From: Ahrensia kielensis DSM 5890
Lineage (GTDB): Bacteria; Pseudomonadota; Alphaproteobacteria; Rhizobiales; Rhizobiaceae
DNA: 64,000 nt
Direction: 5' to 3'
NCBI RefSeq assembly: GCF_000374465.1
Contig: NZ_KB894530.1
Location: 188,501 to 252,500 of the forward strand
Below are positions 7,389 through 16,691 of this stretch, piece by piece. The first letter of the stretch is position 1. Each line of letters begins with the position of its first letter. The translations under genes were made by a program, and so were the position numbers. The notes below the pieces were generated by a model. It made no database searches and had not been told where the DNA came from. It was given only the letters and a program-made list of their open reading frames with translations.

Positions 7389-9446
7389 TTAGCGCAAAAT
7401 GGCGGCGATATTTCCGCCGTCTACCGTTGCAACATTGCCCGTTGTTTTGCTTGCAAGCGCTTGAGACAAGAACACTTCAGCCACATCGCGGGCCGTGACT
7501 TCCTGCTGCAAAAGATTGCCTGCCATATAGTCGTCAACGCTGACACCTCTGGCCGATGATCGGTTTGCAATCATATCATTGTCCAAGAGGCCGGAGCGTA
7601 TACGGTCTGCATTGACTGCGTTTGAGCGCACACCAATGGAGCCATATTCCAAAGCGTATTGGCGCGATAAAAACAGAGTTGCTGCTTTTGGCAGGCCGTA
7701 GGCACCAAAGTTTGCACCCGGATTAATGGCTTGTTTGGATGTGTTGTAAAGCAAGCAGCCGCCTGTGCTTTGTGCTTTGAACACGGCAATCGCAGCTTGT
7801 GATACGGTCTGGTGGCTAAAGAAGTTTAGCTCAAAACTCTTGCGCAGCGTTGCATCATCCAATTCGCCAATTGCGCCTTCCCAAGCTGCACCGGCGTTTG
7901 AAACGATAATGTCTAGGCCGCCATATTGCTTGATTGCTGCGTCGAATGCCTGCGCAACAGATGCTGCATCCGTGACATCACAGGCAAGGCCTAAATGACC
8001 TGCGCCAAGGGATGCTGCGACATGTTTGGCTTTATCGAGTTCAAGATCAGCAACAACAATTTGAGCGCCTTGCTCGGCAAAGACTTGGCATGTTGCTGCG
8101 CCAATTGCGCCAGCGCCGCCTGTTACAAGCACAATCTGACCGTCGAGCGGTCTTTTCTTTGCGGTTGCAAGTTTGGCTTGTTCAAGTGACCAATATTCAA
8201 GCTTGAACAATTCGCCCATTTCAACGGGCTTGAATGCGCCGTGCGCCTGCGCGCCTGCAACCGTTTCAATGAAGATCTCGCCGACATCGCCTGCAATCTT
8301 CGCATCCTTGTAGGTGCGGCCAAAGCCAATAAGGCCAAAGCCTGGAACAAGCGCAAGGCGCGGCATCGGGTCGAGCATTGTGCGGGCGATATCGTCCTTG
8401 GCATCGTGCTCATTGAAATATGACGTGTAGTCTTTAACGAACTGATCGACCGCCTGCTGAACAGCTTGTTTAAACGCGTCCATTTTGCCTGCTTCAGGCG
8501 CAGGTAAAATCACAGGCTTGTTTTTAATGCGGATGGATAGGTCAGGGGTTGGCATGCCTCTGGTTGCAAAATCTGCAAGATCGGCAGCATCAACGAAATC
8601 TCTGACCTTATCATTTGTACGATAATCGCAAATAAAGCGTGCATATTCGCCACCGCCAAGAGCGTGAGCAACCGCGCCGCGAATGATCGGCAGCACATTT
8701 TCAGGCGCTTCAATATTTGCAGGTAAATCGGCTTTTGAGAAAGAAGTGAATTTCCTGTTTTTAGCAACATAATCCTCTGCCGCAGTGACAGCATCGATCA
8801 TCAAATCATAGGCCGTTTTTGCATCATTGGCGAAAGTGAAAATGCCGTGCTTGTCGAGGATCAAACCATCAACATCAGGGTTCTGCTCATAAACTTCAGC
8901 GGCTTTTTTGGCCAAGTCAAAACCCGGCATGATGTAAGGCACAAAGCCAAAGCGATCGCCGAAAATTTCTTGCGACAATTCGAAAGAATTTTCCTGATCG
9001 ATGATCGCTAACACGCCTGTTGAGTGCGTGTGGTCTACGAATTTATGCGGAATAAATGCGTGAAGTAGCGCTTCAACCGAAGGGTTGGGCGAGCTAGAAT
9101 GAATGAGATTTGAGCGCTGTAACTCAACCATCATTTCATCGGAAAGGGACTCAAAGTTGCGCGTGCGTAACAGAGGTTCGATCTTAACTGCAGGCAGACC
9201 TTCAGGCTCAATAACGCCCATGTCCCAGCCGCTGCCTTTAACGCAAAGAACATCCCATTCTTGCCCGCCAATATCTTTGGCCGTGGTTTTAACCGATGTA
9301 TTGCCGCCGCCATGCAGAACAAGTTGAGGCACGCGGCCCAGTAATCTTGTCGTGTAAACCCTAAGGGCCAAGTCTTCGTTGACGCCTTGTTTTGCAAGTT
9401 CTTCAACGAGGGCTGCTGCGTCGCTATCAATCCAATTATTCTGCAT
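7389..9446 (-). CDS. Bifunctional class II aldolase / short-chain dehydrogenase (RhaD-like fusion)
   Basis: A 685-residue two-domain enzyme. Residues 1-420 are a class II (zinc) aldolase: HGGGNTSVKT near residue 40 binds phosphate, and FVDHTHSTGVLAI near residue 137 supplies metal-binding histidines. Residues 430-685 are a short-chain dehydrogenase with VTGGAGAIGAA (NAD binding) and YNTSKQ plus YGLPKAA (catalytic Ser and Tyr-x3-Lys). The family prototype cleaves L-rhamnulose 1-phosphate to DHAP and lactaldehyde and oxidises the aldehyde. Here it sits with mtnK, mtnA and a SorC regulator, so the expected substrate is a 5-modified ribulose 1-phosphate (5-methylthio or 5-deoxy), giving DHAP plus methylthioacetaldehyde or acetaldehyde, which the SDR domain could then convert. 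It is the last gene of the leftward operon, 72 bp after sorC. Confidence 0.9.
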   Translation of the reverse strand: MQNNWIDSDAAALVEELAKQGVNEDLALRVYTTRLLGRVPQLVLHGGGNTSVKTTAKDIGGQEWDVLCVKGSGWDMGVIEPEGLPAVKIEPLLRTRNFESLSDEMMVELQRSNLIHSSSPNPSVEALLHAFIPHKFVDHTHSTGVLAIIDQENSFELSQEIFGDRFGFVPYIMPGFDLAKKAAEVYEQNPDVDGLILDKHGIFTFANDAKTAYDLMIDAVTAAEDYVAKNRKFTSFSKADLPANIEAPENVLPIIRGAVAHALGGGEYARFICDYRTNDKVRDFVDAADLADFATRGMPTPDLSIRIKNKPVILPAPEAGKMDAFKQAVQQAVDQFVKDYTSYFNEHDAKDDIARTMLDPMPRLALVPGFGLIGFGRTYKDAKIAGDVGEIFIETVAGAQAHGAFKPVEMGELFKLEYWSLEQAKLATAKKRPLDGQIVLVTGGAGAIGAATCQVFAEQGAQIVVADLELDKAKHVAASLGAGHLGLACDVTDAASVAQAFDAAIKQYGGLDIIVSNAGAAWEGAIGELDDATLRKSFELNFFSHQTVSQAAIAVFKAQSTGGCLLYNTSKQAINPGANFGAYGLPKAATLFLSRQYALEYGSIGVRSNAVNADRIRSGLLDNDMIANRSSARGVSVDDYMAGNLLQQEVTARDVAEVFLSQALASKTTGNVATVDGGNIAAILR

Positions 9447-9491
9447 TTTCTTCTTTCATTAAATTCAAATTGTCATGCGCTTTAAGCAAAC

Positions 9492-9501
9492 TGCACGTGC
9501 A
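9492..9501. promoter_or_regulatory. Palindrome upstream of the aldolase/dehydrogenase gene
   Basis: TGCACGTGCA is a perfect 10-bp palindrome inside a longer near-symmetrical sequence (AAAC-TGCACGTGCA-TGTTT). It lies 45 bp upstream of the aldolase start in the gap after the SorC-family gene, so it may be a SorC operator giving the aldolase its own control. No binding evidence. Confidence 0.4.
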
Positions 9502-9518
9502 TGTTTAAAATGTTTGCG

Positions 9519-10499
9519 TCAGGCTTCTGAATTGGCTTTTTTAAGAAGCAACATCGCCGTTTCATCACAGGTTGCCAGGTGTGTTGCATAGCCACCGCGA
9601 ATGGCGGCCAGCATAGGTTCCACGCGTTTTTGTCCGGACCCGACGAGCAAGCCCATCTCTTTGTTCTTCATCTTATCGAGCGTGACACCGATCATGCGCT
9701 CTTCAACATCGGTTGGCATGTGATTGCCGTGAGCATCAATTAGGCGACCACAAATCACACCTGTTGCACCGCGCTTTTTGTATTCTTCAAGCAGTGTGAA
9801 ATCCATGAGGCCGGTTTTCAAAATATGGCTATCTTCATTGCAGGTGCCGCAGGCGAAAATTGTTTTGTTGCAATTGGTCACCGCCGCCATTTGCTCAACA
9901 ATGACAGGTTCGGCCAAAAGCTGCTGCACCAGTTTTTTGTCCGAGAGCAAAAGCGGCACATGAAGATTGACGCAGTGCGCACCAAATTGTCTTGCCAGCA
10001 TGGCCGAGCAAATTTCGGCTGCAAAGCCTTTTGAGGCAGGGCGCGAGCCGACGAGCTGGACGATCTCTAAATCTTCAATCGTTTGGCTGGATGCTGATTC
10101 TGACACCTGAAAAATAGTCTCGCCCCAAGCAACGCCCAAACGGTCACCCTTGGTTAGAAGATGCGGCAGCCAATCGGCTGCCATTTTTGCAACGCGTGCT
10201 GCGGTTGATCCATTTGAGGAGGGCGCAATGCTGACCTCTTTGAGGCCAAATGTATTGGCCACGGTGCGCGCCAACTCGTGTTCGGTGAAGATGTTAGGAT
10301 CAAGCGAAATGCGAATGTAGCCGCGCTTGCGAGCCTCCGAAAGATAATTGACCACGGAGGCTCTGGAGATATCGAGTTTGTTTGCTATCTCGTTTTGATT
10401 AAGCCCCTCGTGATAATAACACCATGTCGCATCCAAGATCGCGCGTTCTTGGCGATCAAGGCGTATGTCATCATTTGCGCGGGGCTTGTTATCTGGCAA
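9519..10499 (-). CDS. SorC/DeoR-type sugar-responsive regulator
   Basis: A 326-residue regulator with an N-terminal helix-turn-helix (LNQNEIANKLDISRASVVNY, residues about 32-51) and a C-terminal SorC effector domain resembling sugar isomerases, with VGSRPASKG and CGTCNED in the phosphosugar pocket region. SorC proteins sense phosphorylated sugars, so a pathway sugar-phosphate is the likely effector. It starts with TTG two bases after the mtnA stop codon; no in-frame ATG or GTG is available close by, suggesting translation coupled to mtnA. It probably controls both the leftward mtnK-mtnA operon and the divergent ABC importer operon. Confidence 0.88.
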   Translation of the reverse strand: MPDNKPRANDDIRLDRQERAILDATWCYYHEGLNQNEIANKLDISRASVVNYLSEARKRGYIRISLDPNIFTEHELARTVANTFGLKEVSIAPSSNGSTAARVAKMAADWLPHLLTKGDRLGVAWGETIFQVSESASSQTIEDLEIVQLVGSRPASKGFAAEICSAMLARQFGAHCVNLHVPLLLSDKKLVQQLLAEPVIVEQMAAVTNCNKTIFACGTCNEDSHILKTGLMDFTLLEEYKKRGATGVICGRLIDAHGNHMPTDVEERMIGVTLDKMKNKEMGLLVGSGQKRVEPMLAAIRGGYATHLATCDETAMLLLKKANSEA

Positions 10500-10501
10500 T
10501 G

Positions 10502-11632
10502 TTAGGACCCTGTCTTTTTGTTTTTAGCCGCTGGTTTCACATTTGCAAATTCAGGAAACATTGCTTGCAAACCTTCGGCCGTGGCGGGCGTGACGCCGCG
10601 CTCTGTGATCAAACCGGTTACAAGATGGTTTGGTGTCACATCAAAAGCTGGATTGCCGCCTGGCGTTCCTTCTGGTGTTACTTGAACCATCCCAATGCTG
10701 CCGTCTGGCATGATGCCTTGTACGTGCGTTGTTTCTCGTGCGCTGCGTTCTTCAATTGGAATATCAGCAACACCGTTGGCAATTGTCCAGTCAATGGTCG
10801 GAGAAGGTAGCGCGACATAGAACGGTACATTGTTTGCGTGTGCTGCCAGCGCCTTGAGGTATGTGCCGATTTTGTTGCACACATCGCCGCGCCTTGTTGT
10901 TCTGTCGGTGCCAACGATCACAAGGTCAACTTTACCATGCTGCATAAGGTGGCCGCCTGCATTATCAACGATATATGTGTGCGGTACGCCGTGGCTGCCC
11001 AGCTCCCATGATGTCAATGCACCTTGGTTGCGCGGGCGTGTTTCATCGACCCAAACATGGATAGGAATGCCGGCATTATGGGCATGATACATTGGGCTCG
11101 TGGCTGTGCCCCAATCAACGGTTGCAAGCCAGCCTGCGTTACAGTGGGTTAGAATGTTGATTGTCTCGCCGGGCTTTTTGTTTATTGCGATTCCTTGAAT
11201 GATCGCCAAACCGTGCTTGCCAATTTGCGCGTTGATTTCAACATCTTCATCGGCAATTTCATGCGCAAGTTTAAGGGCTGCATCTGCGCGTTGATCTTCA
11301 GGCAGTGGCAGTAATGCATCTTTGCAACGGTTCAATGCCCATCGCAGATTAACAGCCGTTGGGCGCGTTTCGTTAAAATATTTCCACGCTTTTTCTAAAT
11401 AGGCATTGGATGGATCAATTTTCATCGCCAGTGCCATGGCATAGGCAGCGGTTGCGCCGATGAGCGGCGCGCCGCGCACGCGCATCTCCACGATCGCATC
11501 AGCAAATTCTTCCATCGTGCCGACGGTCTGCGTTCTAAAGTCATGGGGCAGCCAGCGCTGATCAATGATCTCTAAAACGTTTTTTTCTGAATTCCACCAG
11601 AGCGACCGGTAGTGCTTGCCGTTTACCTTCAT
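10502..11632 (-). CDS. mtnA: S-methyl-5-thioribose-1-phosphate isomerase family (MtnA/DrdI-like)
   Basis: A 376-residue member of the aIF2B-related isomerase family, which opens aldose 1-phosphates to ketose 1-phosphates without a metal. The hallmarks are present: [11 protein letters not shown] near residue 52, [18 protein letters not shown] with the catalytic Cys, [13 protein letters not shown], and [20 protein letters not shown] with the catalytic Asp. Known substrates are 5-methylthioribose 1-P and, for DrdI, 5-deoxyribose 1-P. It overlaps mtnK by 4 bp (ATGA) and has AGGAGA upstream. With the kinase and aldolase it forms a pathway like the DHAP shunt or 5-deoxyribose salvage. The choice between substrates cannot be made from motifs. 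Confidence 0.92.
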   Translation of the reverse strand: MKVNGKHYRSLWWNSEKNVLEIIDQRWLPHDFRTQTVGTMEEFADAIVEMRVRGAPLIGATAAYAMALAMKIDPSNAYLEKAWKYFNETRPTAVNLRWALNRCKDALLPLPEDQRADAALKLAHEIADEDVEINAQIGKHGLAIIQGIAINKKPGETINILTHCNAGWLATVDWGTATSPMYHAHNAGIPIHVWVDETRPRNQGALTSWELGSHGVPHTYIVDNAGGHLMQHGKVDLVIVGTDRTTRRGDVCNKIGTYLKALAAHANNVPFYVALPSPTIDWTIANGVADIPIEERSARETTHVQGIMPDGSIGMVQVTPEGTPGGNPAFDVTPNHLVTGLITERGVTPATAEGLQAMFPEFANVKPAAKNKKTGS

Positions 11633-12891
11633 AGGTATTCTCCTGTATTAAACCGCTCGGCCATTGAGGTGAGGGAAGAAATGTCTTTGATGTTTTCAGC
11701 ATTGAGGATGAGCTCTGCGCCCATCATGATGTTGCGTGCTTCAAGCGGCGCTCTGATGGACGTGTCTTCAATGCTCTCGAAATCTGCATTGTGTGCCAGT
11801 GAGAGCACGCGTCGGTGCATCTCAATGCCGCAAATTGATATTGCGTCTTGTAGAATGTGATCAAGAACGTCGTCGCATGCAGCCGCAGATGATTGGCCTT
11901 GGTCTTCAAACAATGAAGCAGGGTAAAGCATGCCTGTGCGTTCTGTGTTCCACAGATGGCGGAACTCGACATAGAAATGCTCAAATGTTTCTTTAATGGT
12001 TGCGAGTATCCAGCCTTGGTAATCGCTTAAATCGGCTTGGCTGCGGTGCCCTGGCTGGCTGAAATAAGCCATCAAAAAGTTTGCCGTTAGCATGCCGATG
12101 TCAAAGCCCATTGGGCCATATTGTGCGAACTCAGGGTCGATGATGCGGCTATCATTATCGGTCGACATGATTGAGCCAGAATGTAAATCGCCATGCACCA
12201 TAGTCTCGGTGTTGGAGGCAAATTTCATCATCATTTTTTGAACACGGTTCTTAAGAGCAGTATTGCTGCGAATGTTCTTAATGATGCCTTCAAGTTCCGG
12301 CGTGTGATGGTTCATTTCCGCATCATAATAAGGATCGGTAAAGACCAAAGATTCTGTGATTGCCGGAATTTCTACATTGCCAGAAAACAGGCCAACATCG
12401 GCTTTTTTGTCGGCGCTTTTCATGGAAAGTTCAGAGCCGCGAAAGGCTGTGCGCGCGCAGAATTTACCCATTGTTTCTGATAGATTAGCAACCTTTTCGC
12501 CGGCAATTAATTTGCCGCGTAAAATGATGTGGGGTTGCAAAAACTCCATAATAATAAGCGCTTGCTCATTGTTGAAGTAATAAATTTCTGGCACTGTGCC
12601 GGGTGCGCGCTGCTGTTGGCGCACCAATGCTTCGTGCTCATAATAAGCGCGGTAAAGCGGCAGTGGCCATGAATCTCCGACAAGGCGAACATATGGCAAA
12701 GCCTGTTTTACGATGAGGGTTGCGTCTGGCGCCTCCACGATAAACACCAAGTTTAAGTTGCCGTCACCGACCTCTTTTACTTGCCATTTTGACGTGTCAG
12801 TGCCGATACGGCTGGTCACTGCGTCAATGGTTTTGAGCCTTGATGCAATAGTGTCAACCGACAGCTCTTGGTAATTGCTTGCCTTTTCCAT
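11629..12891 (-). CDS. mtnK: 5-methylthioribose kinase family (MtnK)
   Basis: A 420-residue kinase of the choline/aminoglycoside kinase fold, which phosphorylates the anomeric hydroxyl of 5-methylthioribose. Family signatures are visible: [13 protein letters not shown] near residue 43 (glycine-rich loop), [12 protein letters not shown] with the catalytic Asp, and [16 protein letters not shown] with the metal-binding region. It is the first gene of the leftward operon. The start at 12891 is set by GGAGGTACCC directly upstream; an upstream in-frame start lacks such a site. No MTA nucleosidase or phosphorylase is nearby, so the free sugar is probably imported by the divergent ABC system. 5-deoxyribose or another 5-modified ribose remain possible substrates. 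Confidence 0.93.
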   Translation of the reverse strand: MEKASNYQELSVDTIASRLKTIDAVTSRIGTDTSKWQVKEVGDGNLNLVFIVEAPDATLIVKQALPYVRLVGDSWPLPLYRAYYEHEALVRQQQRAPGTVPEIYYFNNEQALIIMEFLQPHIILRGKLIAGEKVANLSETMGKFCARTAFRGSELSMKSADKKADVGLFSGNVEIPAITESLVFTDPYYDAEMNHHTPELEGIIKNIRSNTALKNRVQKMMMKFASNTETMVHGDLHSGSIMSTDNDSRIIDPEFAQYGPMGFDIGMLTANFLMAYFSQPGHRSQADLSDYQGWILATIKETFEHFYVEFRHLWNTERTGMLYPASLFEDQGQSSAAACDDVLDHILQDAISICGIEMHRRVLSLAHNADFESIEDTSIRAPLEARNIMMGAELILNAENIKDISSLTSMAERFNTGEYL

Positions 12892-12931
12892 GGGTACCTC
12901 CTGATCTTTAAAGAAAATAAAAATAGTCAAT

Positions 12932-12948
12932 TGTCAAGGGTGTTGACA
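12932..12948. promoter_or_regulatory. Divergent promoter region with TGTCAA-N5-TTGACA inverted repeat
   Basis: The 120-bp gap between mtnK and the ABC importer contains TGTCAA (12932-12937) and TTGACA (12943-12948), an exact inverted repeat with a GGGTG centre. TTGACA could also serve as a -35 for the rightward operon, though no good -10 follows. It is a candidate SorC-type operator controlling both operons. Confidence 0.45.
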
Positions 12949-13011
12949 TAAGAATAAATAAAAGCCACGATAGTGATGAGACATACACCATTGGGTGCTC
13001 TGGGAGGGGCC

Positions 13012-14511
13012 ATGACATCAACCGTTTTAACAATTGAAGGCGTTTGCAAAAGCTTCGGTAGAAACGAAGTTTTGAAGGGCATCGACCTTACATTGAACGC
13101 TGGAACCGTAACGGTTCTTATGGGCGCTAACGGTGCAGGTAAATCCACTTTGGTTAAAGCGATCTGCGGCATTCATTCGGTTGATAGCGGCAACATGCAG
13201 ATTGGCGATGCGCCTTATGCACCGGCCACAGCGGCCGATGCTCTTTCTCTTGGCGTTGTGGCTGTTCACCAAAGCATTGATGATGGTGTTATTCCTGATC
13301 TGGATGTTGCGACAAATTTGATGTTGGATCAACTGACGAAGCCGGGTGCGAAGACTTTTGTTCGCGATAGAATGATGCGCGAACAGGCAACAGAAGTTGC
13401 CAAATCCATGGGCCTTAAAATGGACGTGCGGATGCGTGTGAGCGATCTTGGCGTTGCAGACCGTCAGATGATTGCAATTGCGCGCGCTATGGCGCGTTCT
13501 CCGAAAGTTTTAGTTCTTGATGAGCCGACATCGTCGCTTTCTGCATCTGAAGCGGACCGGCTTTTCGCATTGATTGACCGCTTGCGCGATCAAGGTGTTG
13601 CTGTTCTTTATATCTCGCACCGTATGTCGGATATCAGGCGCATTGCCAACCGTATTATCTCAATGCGCGACGGGCAGGTTTCAGGCGTCTTTGAACAAGA
13701 TAATCTTGATTATGAAGGCGCTGTTACAGCGATGCTCGGTCATAAAATGACCGAAGTGAATATCGTGCCGAAAATATCTTATGCGCCTGTTTTGGAAATT
13801 GAAAATCTATCGCTTAAGAAAAACTGGCCTGCGTTTAACTTAACCGCCAATGAGGGCGAAGTCATTGCCGTGACTGGTTTGCTCGGCAGTGGCAAAAGCC
13901 AAATGGCGGATATTATTTTCGGCTTGAGAAAACCCGCAAGCGGCACAATGAAAATTGATGGGCGGCTTTATACGCCTTCAAGTGCGAGCGATGCGATTGC
14001 ATCGGGTGTCTTTATGTCGCCAAAAGACCGCGGCAATAATGCGGTGGTGGGTGCGTTCAATATTTCGGACAATATGAGCCTGCCGTTCCTGCGCGCTTTT
14101 AGCAATTTTTCTTTTATTAGCGGCCGCCGACAGCGCCGCGCGACGACAGAAATGATCAGCCAAATCGGCGTTGTTTGCCAATCTGAAGATGATTCAATTG
14201 GCACACTTTCAGGCGGCAACCAGCAAAAAGTTATGATTGGTCGCTGGCTGTTAAAGCCAAGCCGTGTATTGCTGCTTGATGAGCCGTTTCAAGGTGTTGA
14301 TATTGGTGCGCGCCGCGATATTGGCCGCCATATCCGAGACACAGCTGGCAATCGTGCGACGATTGTCTTTGTTGCTGAAATTGATGAAGCAATTGAAATT
14401 GCTGACAGAATAATTGTGCTCAATGAAGGCAATCTTGTTGGTGAGCACACCAATGAAAATTTAAATCTGGGCGCCTTGGTTGCACAAATCACTGGCGAAA
14501 AAGCTGCATGA
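13012..14511 (+). CDS. Sugar ABC importer ATPase with two nucleotide-binding domains (RbsA type)
   Basis: A 499-residue cytoplasmic ATPase energising carbohydrate uptake. Domain 1 has Walker A GANGAGKST and Walker B VLVLDEPTSS; domain 2 has GLLGSGKSQ and the signature LSGGNQQKV with LLLDEPFQG. This two-domain layout is that of the CUT2 (ribose/xylose/allose) importers. The start at 13012 follows GGGAGGGGCC; earlier ATG codons lack a site. It heads the rightward operon with permease and binding protein, divergent from mtnK, so the substrate is likely the free sugar phosphorylated by MtnK. Confidence 0.93.
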   Translation: MTSTVLTIEGVCKSFGRNEVLKGIDLTLNAGTVTVLMGANGAGKSTLVKAICGIHSVDSGNMQIGDAPYAPATAADALSLGVVAVHQSIDDGVIPDLDVATNLMLDQLTKPGAKTFVRDRMMREQATEVAKSMGLKMDVRMRVSDLGVADRQMIAIARAMARSPKVLVLDEPTSSLSASEADRLFALIDRLRDQGVAVLYISHRMSDIRRIANRIISMRDGQVSGVFEQDNLDYEGAVTAMLGHKMTEVNIVPKISYAPVLEIENLSLKKNWPAFNLTANEGEVIAVTGLLGSGKSQMADIIFGLRKPASGTMKIDGRLYTPSSASDAIASGVFMSPKDRGNNAVVGAFNISDNMSLPFLRAFSNFSFISGRRQRRATTEMISQIGVVCQSEDDSIGTLSGGNQQKVMIGRWLLKPSRVLLLDEPFQGVDIGARRDIGRHIRDTAGNRATIVFVAEIDEAIEIADRIIVLNEGNLVGEHTNENLNLGALVAQITGEKAA

Positions 14512-14523
14512 GGAACTACACTA

Positions 14524-15540
14524 ATGCGCAATGAAGACTTGCGGTCATTTGCCATACGATATGGCTTTATCATTTTATTGGTAGGCCTATCGGTTTACTT
14601 CAGCCTCGAAGCGTCTGGCTTTTTTAGCGCGCGCTCGGCTGTGTTCGTTTTCCAGTCGGTTGCGATTACAGGCATTTTGGCGCTGGGTGTTACCTGCACC
14701 TTGGTTGTCGATGGTTTTGATCTATCCATCGGTTCTGTTGCGACCTCCGCGCTAATGCTGTCGGCTTACTCGATGGTGGTGCTTGAACAACCTGCCTATG
14801 TGGCTGTTCTTTTATGTTTGGCGATGGGTGCTTTTGTTGGTCTGGTGAACGGGCTGCTGATTGTGAAAATGAAAGTGCCTGATCTGCTTGCAACGCTTGG
14901 CATGATGTTTTTGCTCATCGGTTTGCAGCGTATTCCAACGCAAGGTAATTCAATTGCAACCGGTATGAGCCTTGGCGATGGCAGCACTGCAGAGGGCACT
15001 TTCTCTGCAGCTTTTCTTTGGCTTGGGCGGCACCGCTTTGATCTGGTTTTGGAGCGCCTTGTTCCTGTGCCTGTCGTGATCTTCTTGCTGGTTGCTTTGG
15101 CTGTTTGGATTTTCCTTGAATATACCCGTCATGGACGTTTAATGTATGCCATTGGCTCAAACCAGCGTGCAGCCGAATTGGTTGGCGCGAATGTTCAGCG
15201 CTACAAAATCATGGCCTATGTCATTTCTGGCGTTACAGCATCGATTGGCGGCATATTGCTTGCTGCACGTTTGGGCCGCGGTGATATCGCGTCGGGTAAC
15301 AATCTGTTGCTCGATAGTGTTGCTGCAGCGCTTATCGGTTTTGCTGTTCTGGGCGCTGCACGTCCAAACGCATTTGGCACGGCTATGGGCGCACTATTCG
15401 TCGGCATCCTTTTGCAGGGCATGACGATGATGAACGCCCCTTATTACACTCAAGATTTCGTTAAAGGCGCGGTCCTTGTTTGCGCGCTCGTATTCACTTT
15501 CTATCTTTCGTCGAAAAGTTCGGCGGCTCGTAAAGTTTAG
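14524..15540 (+). CDS. Sugar ABC importer permease (RbsC type)
   Basis: A 338-residue CUT2-family permease with about eight to ten membrane segments. The family motif GFDLSIGSVATSA is near residue 64, and the EAA-like cytoplasmic loop region AIGSNQRAAELVGANV near residue 210 contacts the ATPase. It begins 12 bp after the ATPase gene with a GAGGAACT site. It would form a homodimeric channel with the ATPase upstream and the binding protein downstream. Confidence 0.93.
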   Translation: MRNEDLRSFAIRYGFIILLVGLSVYFSLEASGFFSARSAVFVFQSVAITGILALGVTCTLVVDGFDLSIGSVATSALMLSAYSMVVLEQPAYVAVLLCLAMGAFVGLVNGLLIVKMKVPDLLATLGMMFLLIGLQRIPTQGNSIATGMSLGDGSTAEGTFSAAFLWLGRHRFDLVLERLVPVPVVIFLLVALAVWIFLEYTRHGRLMYAIGSNQRAAELVGANVQRYKIMAYVISGVTASIGGILLAARLGRGDIASGNNLLLDSVAAALIGFAVLGAARPNAFGTAMGALFVGILLQGMTMMNAPYYTQDFVKGAVLVCALVFTFYLSSKSSAARKV

Positions 15541-15573
15541 GAACACTCAGATAAACCCATGGGAGGATTAAAT

Positions 15574-16617
15574 ATGCTGAGAAGACAAATGTTGAAAATT
15601 ATTGGTGCCGGAGTATCGGTACTTGCTATCGGAGCATCGGCGTTTGCCGCTGACATGCCTGCACCATTCGACAAGCCGGGCGACGTTAAAATCGCATTGG
15701 TGCGCTATCTGTCTACAGGTGACTTTTTCCAGTCATATTTGTCTGGTGTTGAAACACAGGCTGCTGCACTTGGTGTAGATTTGCGTGTGCTTGATAGCCG
15801 CCAAGATGCTGCTCTTCAGGCGGATATGGTTGATCAGGCGATTTCGCTTGGTGTGGACGGCATCATCATTCAGCATGGTTTGACAGAGTCCATGAAAGAA
15901 GCAGCGCAGCGCGCTGTTGATGCAGGCATCAAAGTTGTTGCATTCGATGTGAATGTGGAAAACGAAGCTATTCCGCAAATCGAACAGTCAGATTACCAGC
16001 TTGGTAAATTGGCGCTCGATCAAGCCATTATAGATAATGGTAATGATTTCACTGCTGGCTATGTTTACGTGCCAGGTATTGCGCCGCTTGACCGCCGCGA
16101 TGTTGCTTGGAAAGAAGCCAAAGAAGCCAATCCAGGCATCACAGAAGCTGCAATGTTTGGTACGATGGACAACCCGATTGCAAACTCGGTTGCCAACCAA
16201 GCCCGCTCTGTTTTGCAGGCTAACCCAACTATCAATGTTGTTTTTGCACCTTACGACGAATTTGCTAAAGGCGTGAAAATTGCGGTTGATGAAGCTGGTC
16301 TAACAGATGACATCGACATCTATTCAGCAGACGTTTCGACAGCTGATATTTCGGCAATGCGTGAACCAGGTTCTGCATGGGTTGCAACCGTTGCAACAAA
16401 CCCATCAGTTGTTGGTGAAGTGTCTGTACGCACATTGGCATTGATGCTTGCTGGCGAAAATCCAGGTGCTTCAGTGATCGTTCCTCCGACACTGATCACA
16501 CAGAAATTCCTGAACGAAAACGACATCAAAAACATGGATGATCTGGGATCAAAAATGCCTCAGTTCCAACATGCAGATGTTTCTGTAGCGGACTGGATTC
16601 CACTTCCAAAGCGCTAA
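15574..16617 (+). CDS. Periplasmic sugar-binding protein (RbsB-like)
   Basis: A 347-residue type I periplasmic binding protein. The N-terminus has two arginines, a hydrophobic stretch (IIGAGVSVLAIGASA) and an AFAA-type cleavage site near residue 26, so it is exported. VDGIIIQHG and GIKVVAFDVNVEN are typical of the pentose-binding group. The start at 15574 is chosen because GGGAGGATTAAAT precedes it; the ATG at 15559 contains that ribosome site. Ligand is unknown; operon context suggests a 5-modified pentose. A perfect hairpin follows the stop codon. Confidence 0.92.
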   Translation: MLRRQMLKIIGAGVSVLAIGASAFAADMPAPFDKPGDVKIALVRYLSTGDFFQSYLSGVETQAAALGVDLRVLDSRQDAALQADMVDQAISLGVDGIIIQHGLTESMKEAAQRAVDAGIKVVAFDVNVENEAIPQIEQSDYQLGKLALDQAIIDNGNDFTAGYVYVPGIAPLDRRDVAWKEAKEANPGITEAAMFGTMDNPIANSVANQARSVLQANPTINVVFAPYDEFAKGVKIAVDEAGLTDDIDIYSADVSTADISAMREPGSAWVATVATNPSVVGEVSVRTLALMLAGENPGASVIVPPTLITQKFLNENDIKNMDDLGSKMPQFQHADVSVADWIPLPKR

Positions 16618-16646
16618 TGGCGCGTTGGACTAAATAACAATAACGA

Positions 16647-16670
16647 ACCAAGGCCGCTTATGGCCTTGGT
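16647..16670 (+). other. Intercistronic hairpin after binding-protein gene
   Basis: ACCAAGGCC (16647-16655) pairs perfectly with GGCCTTGGT (16662-16670) over a 6-nt loop, 30 bp past the binding-protein stop and 21 bp before the RbsD-like gene. There is no T-run, so it more likely stabilises the upstream mRNA or partly attenuates than terminates fully. Confidence 0.7.
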
Positions 16671-16691
16671 CACAAAAACGGAAACTGGACA

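Noticed and set aside
10502-11632. Translation initiation factor eIF2B-like protein
   Set aside because: Same fold family, but the catalytic Cys and Asp motifs of MtnA-type isomerases are present and mtnK overlaps it.
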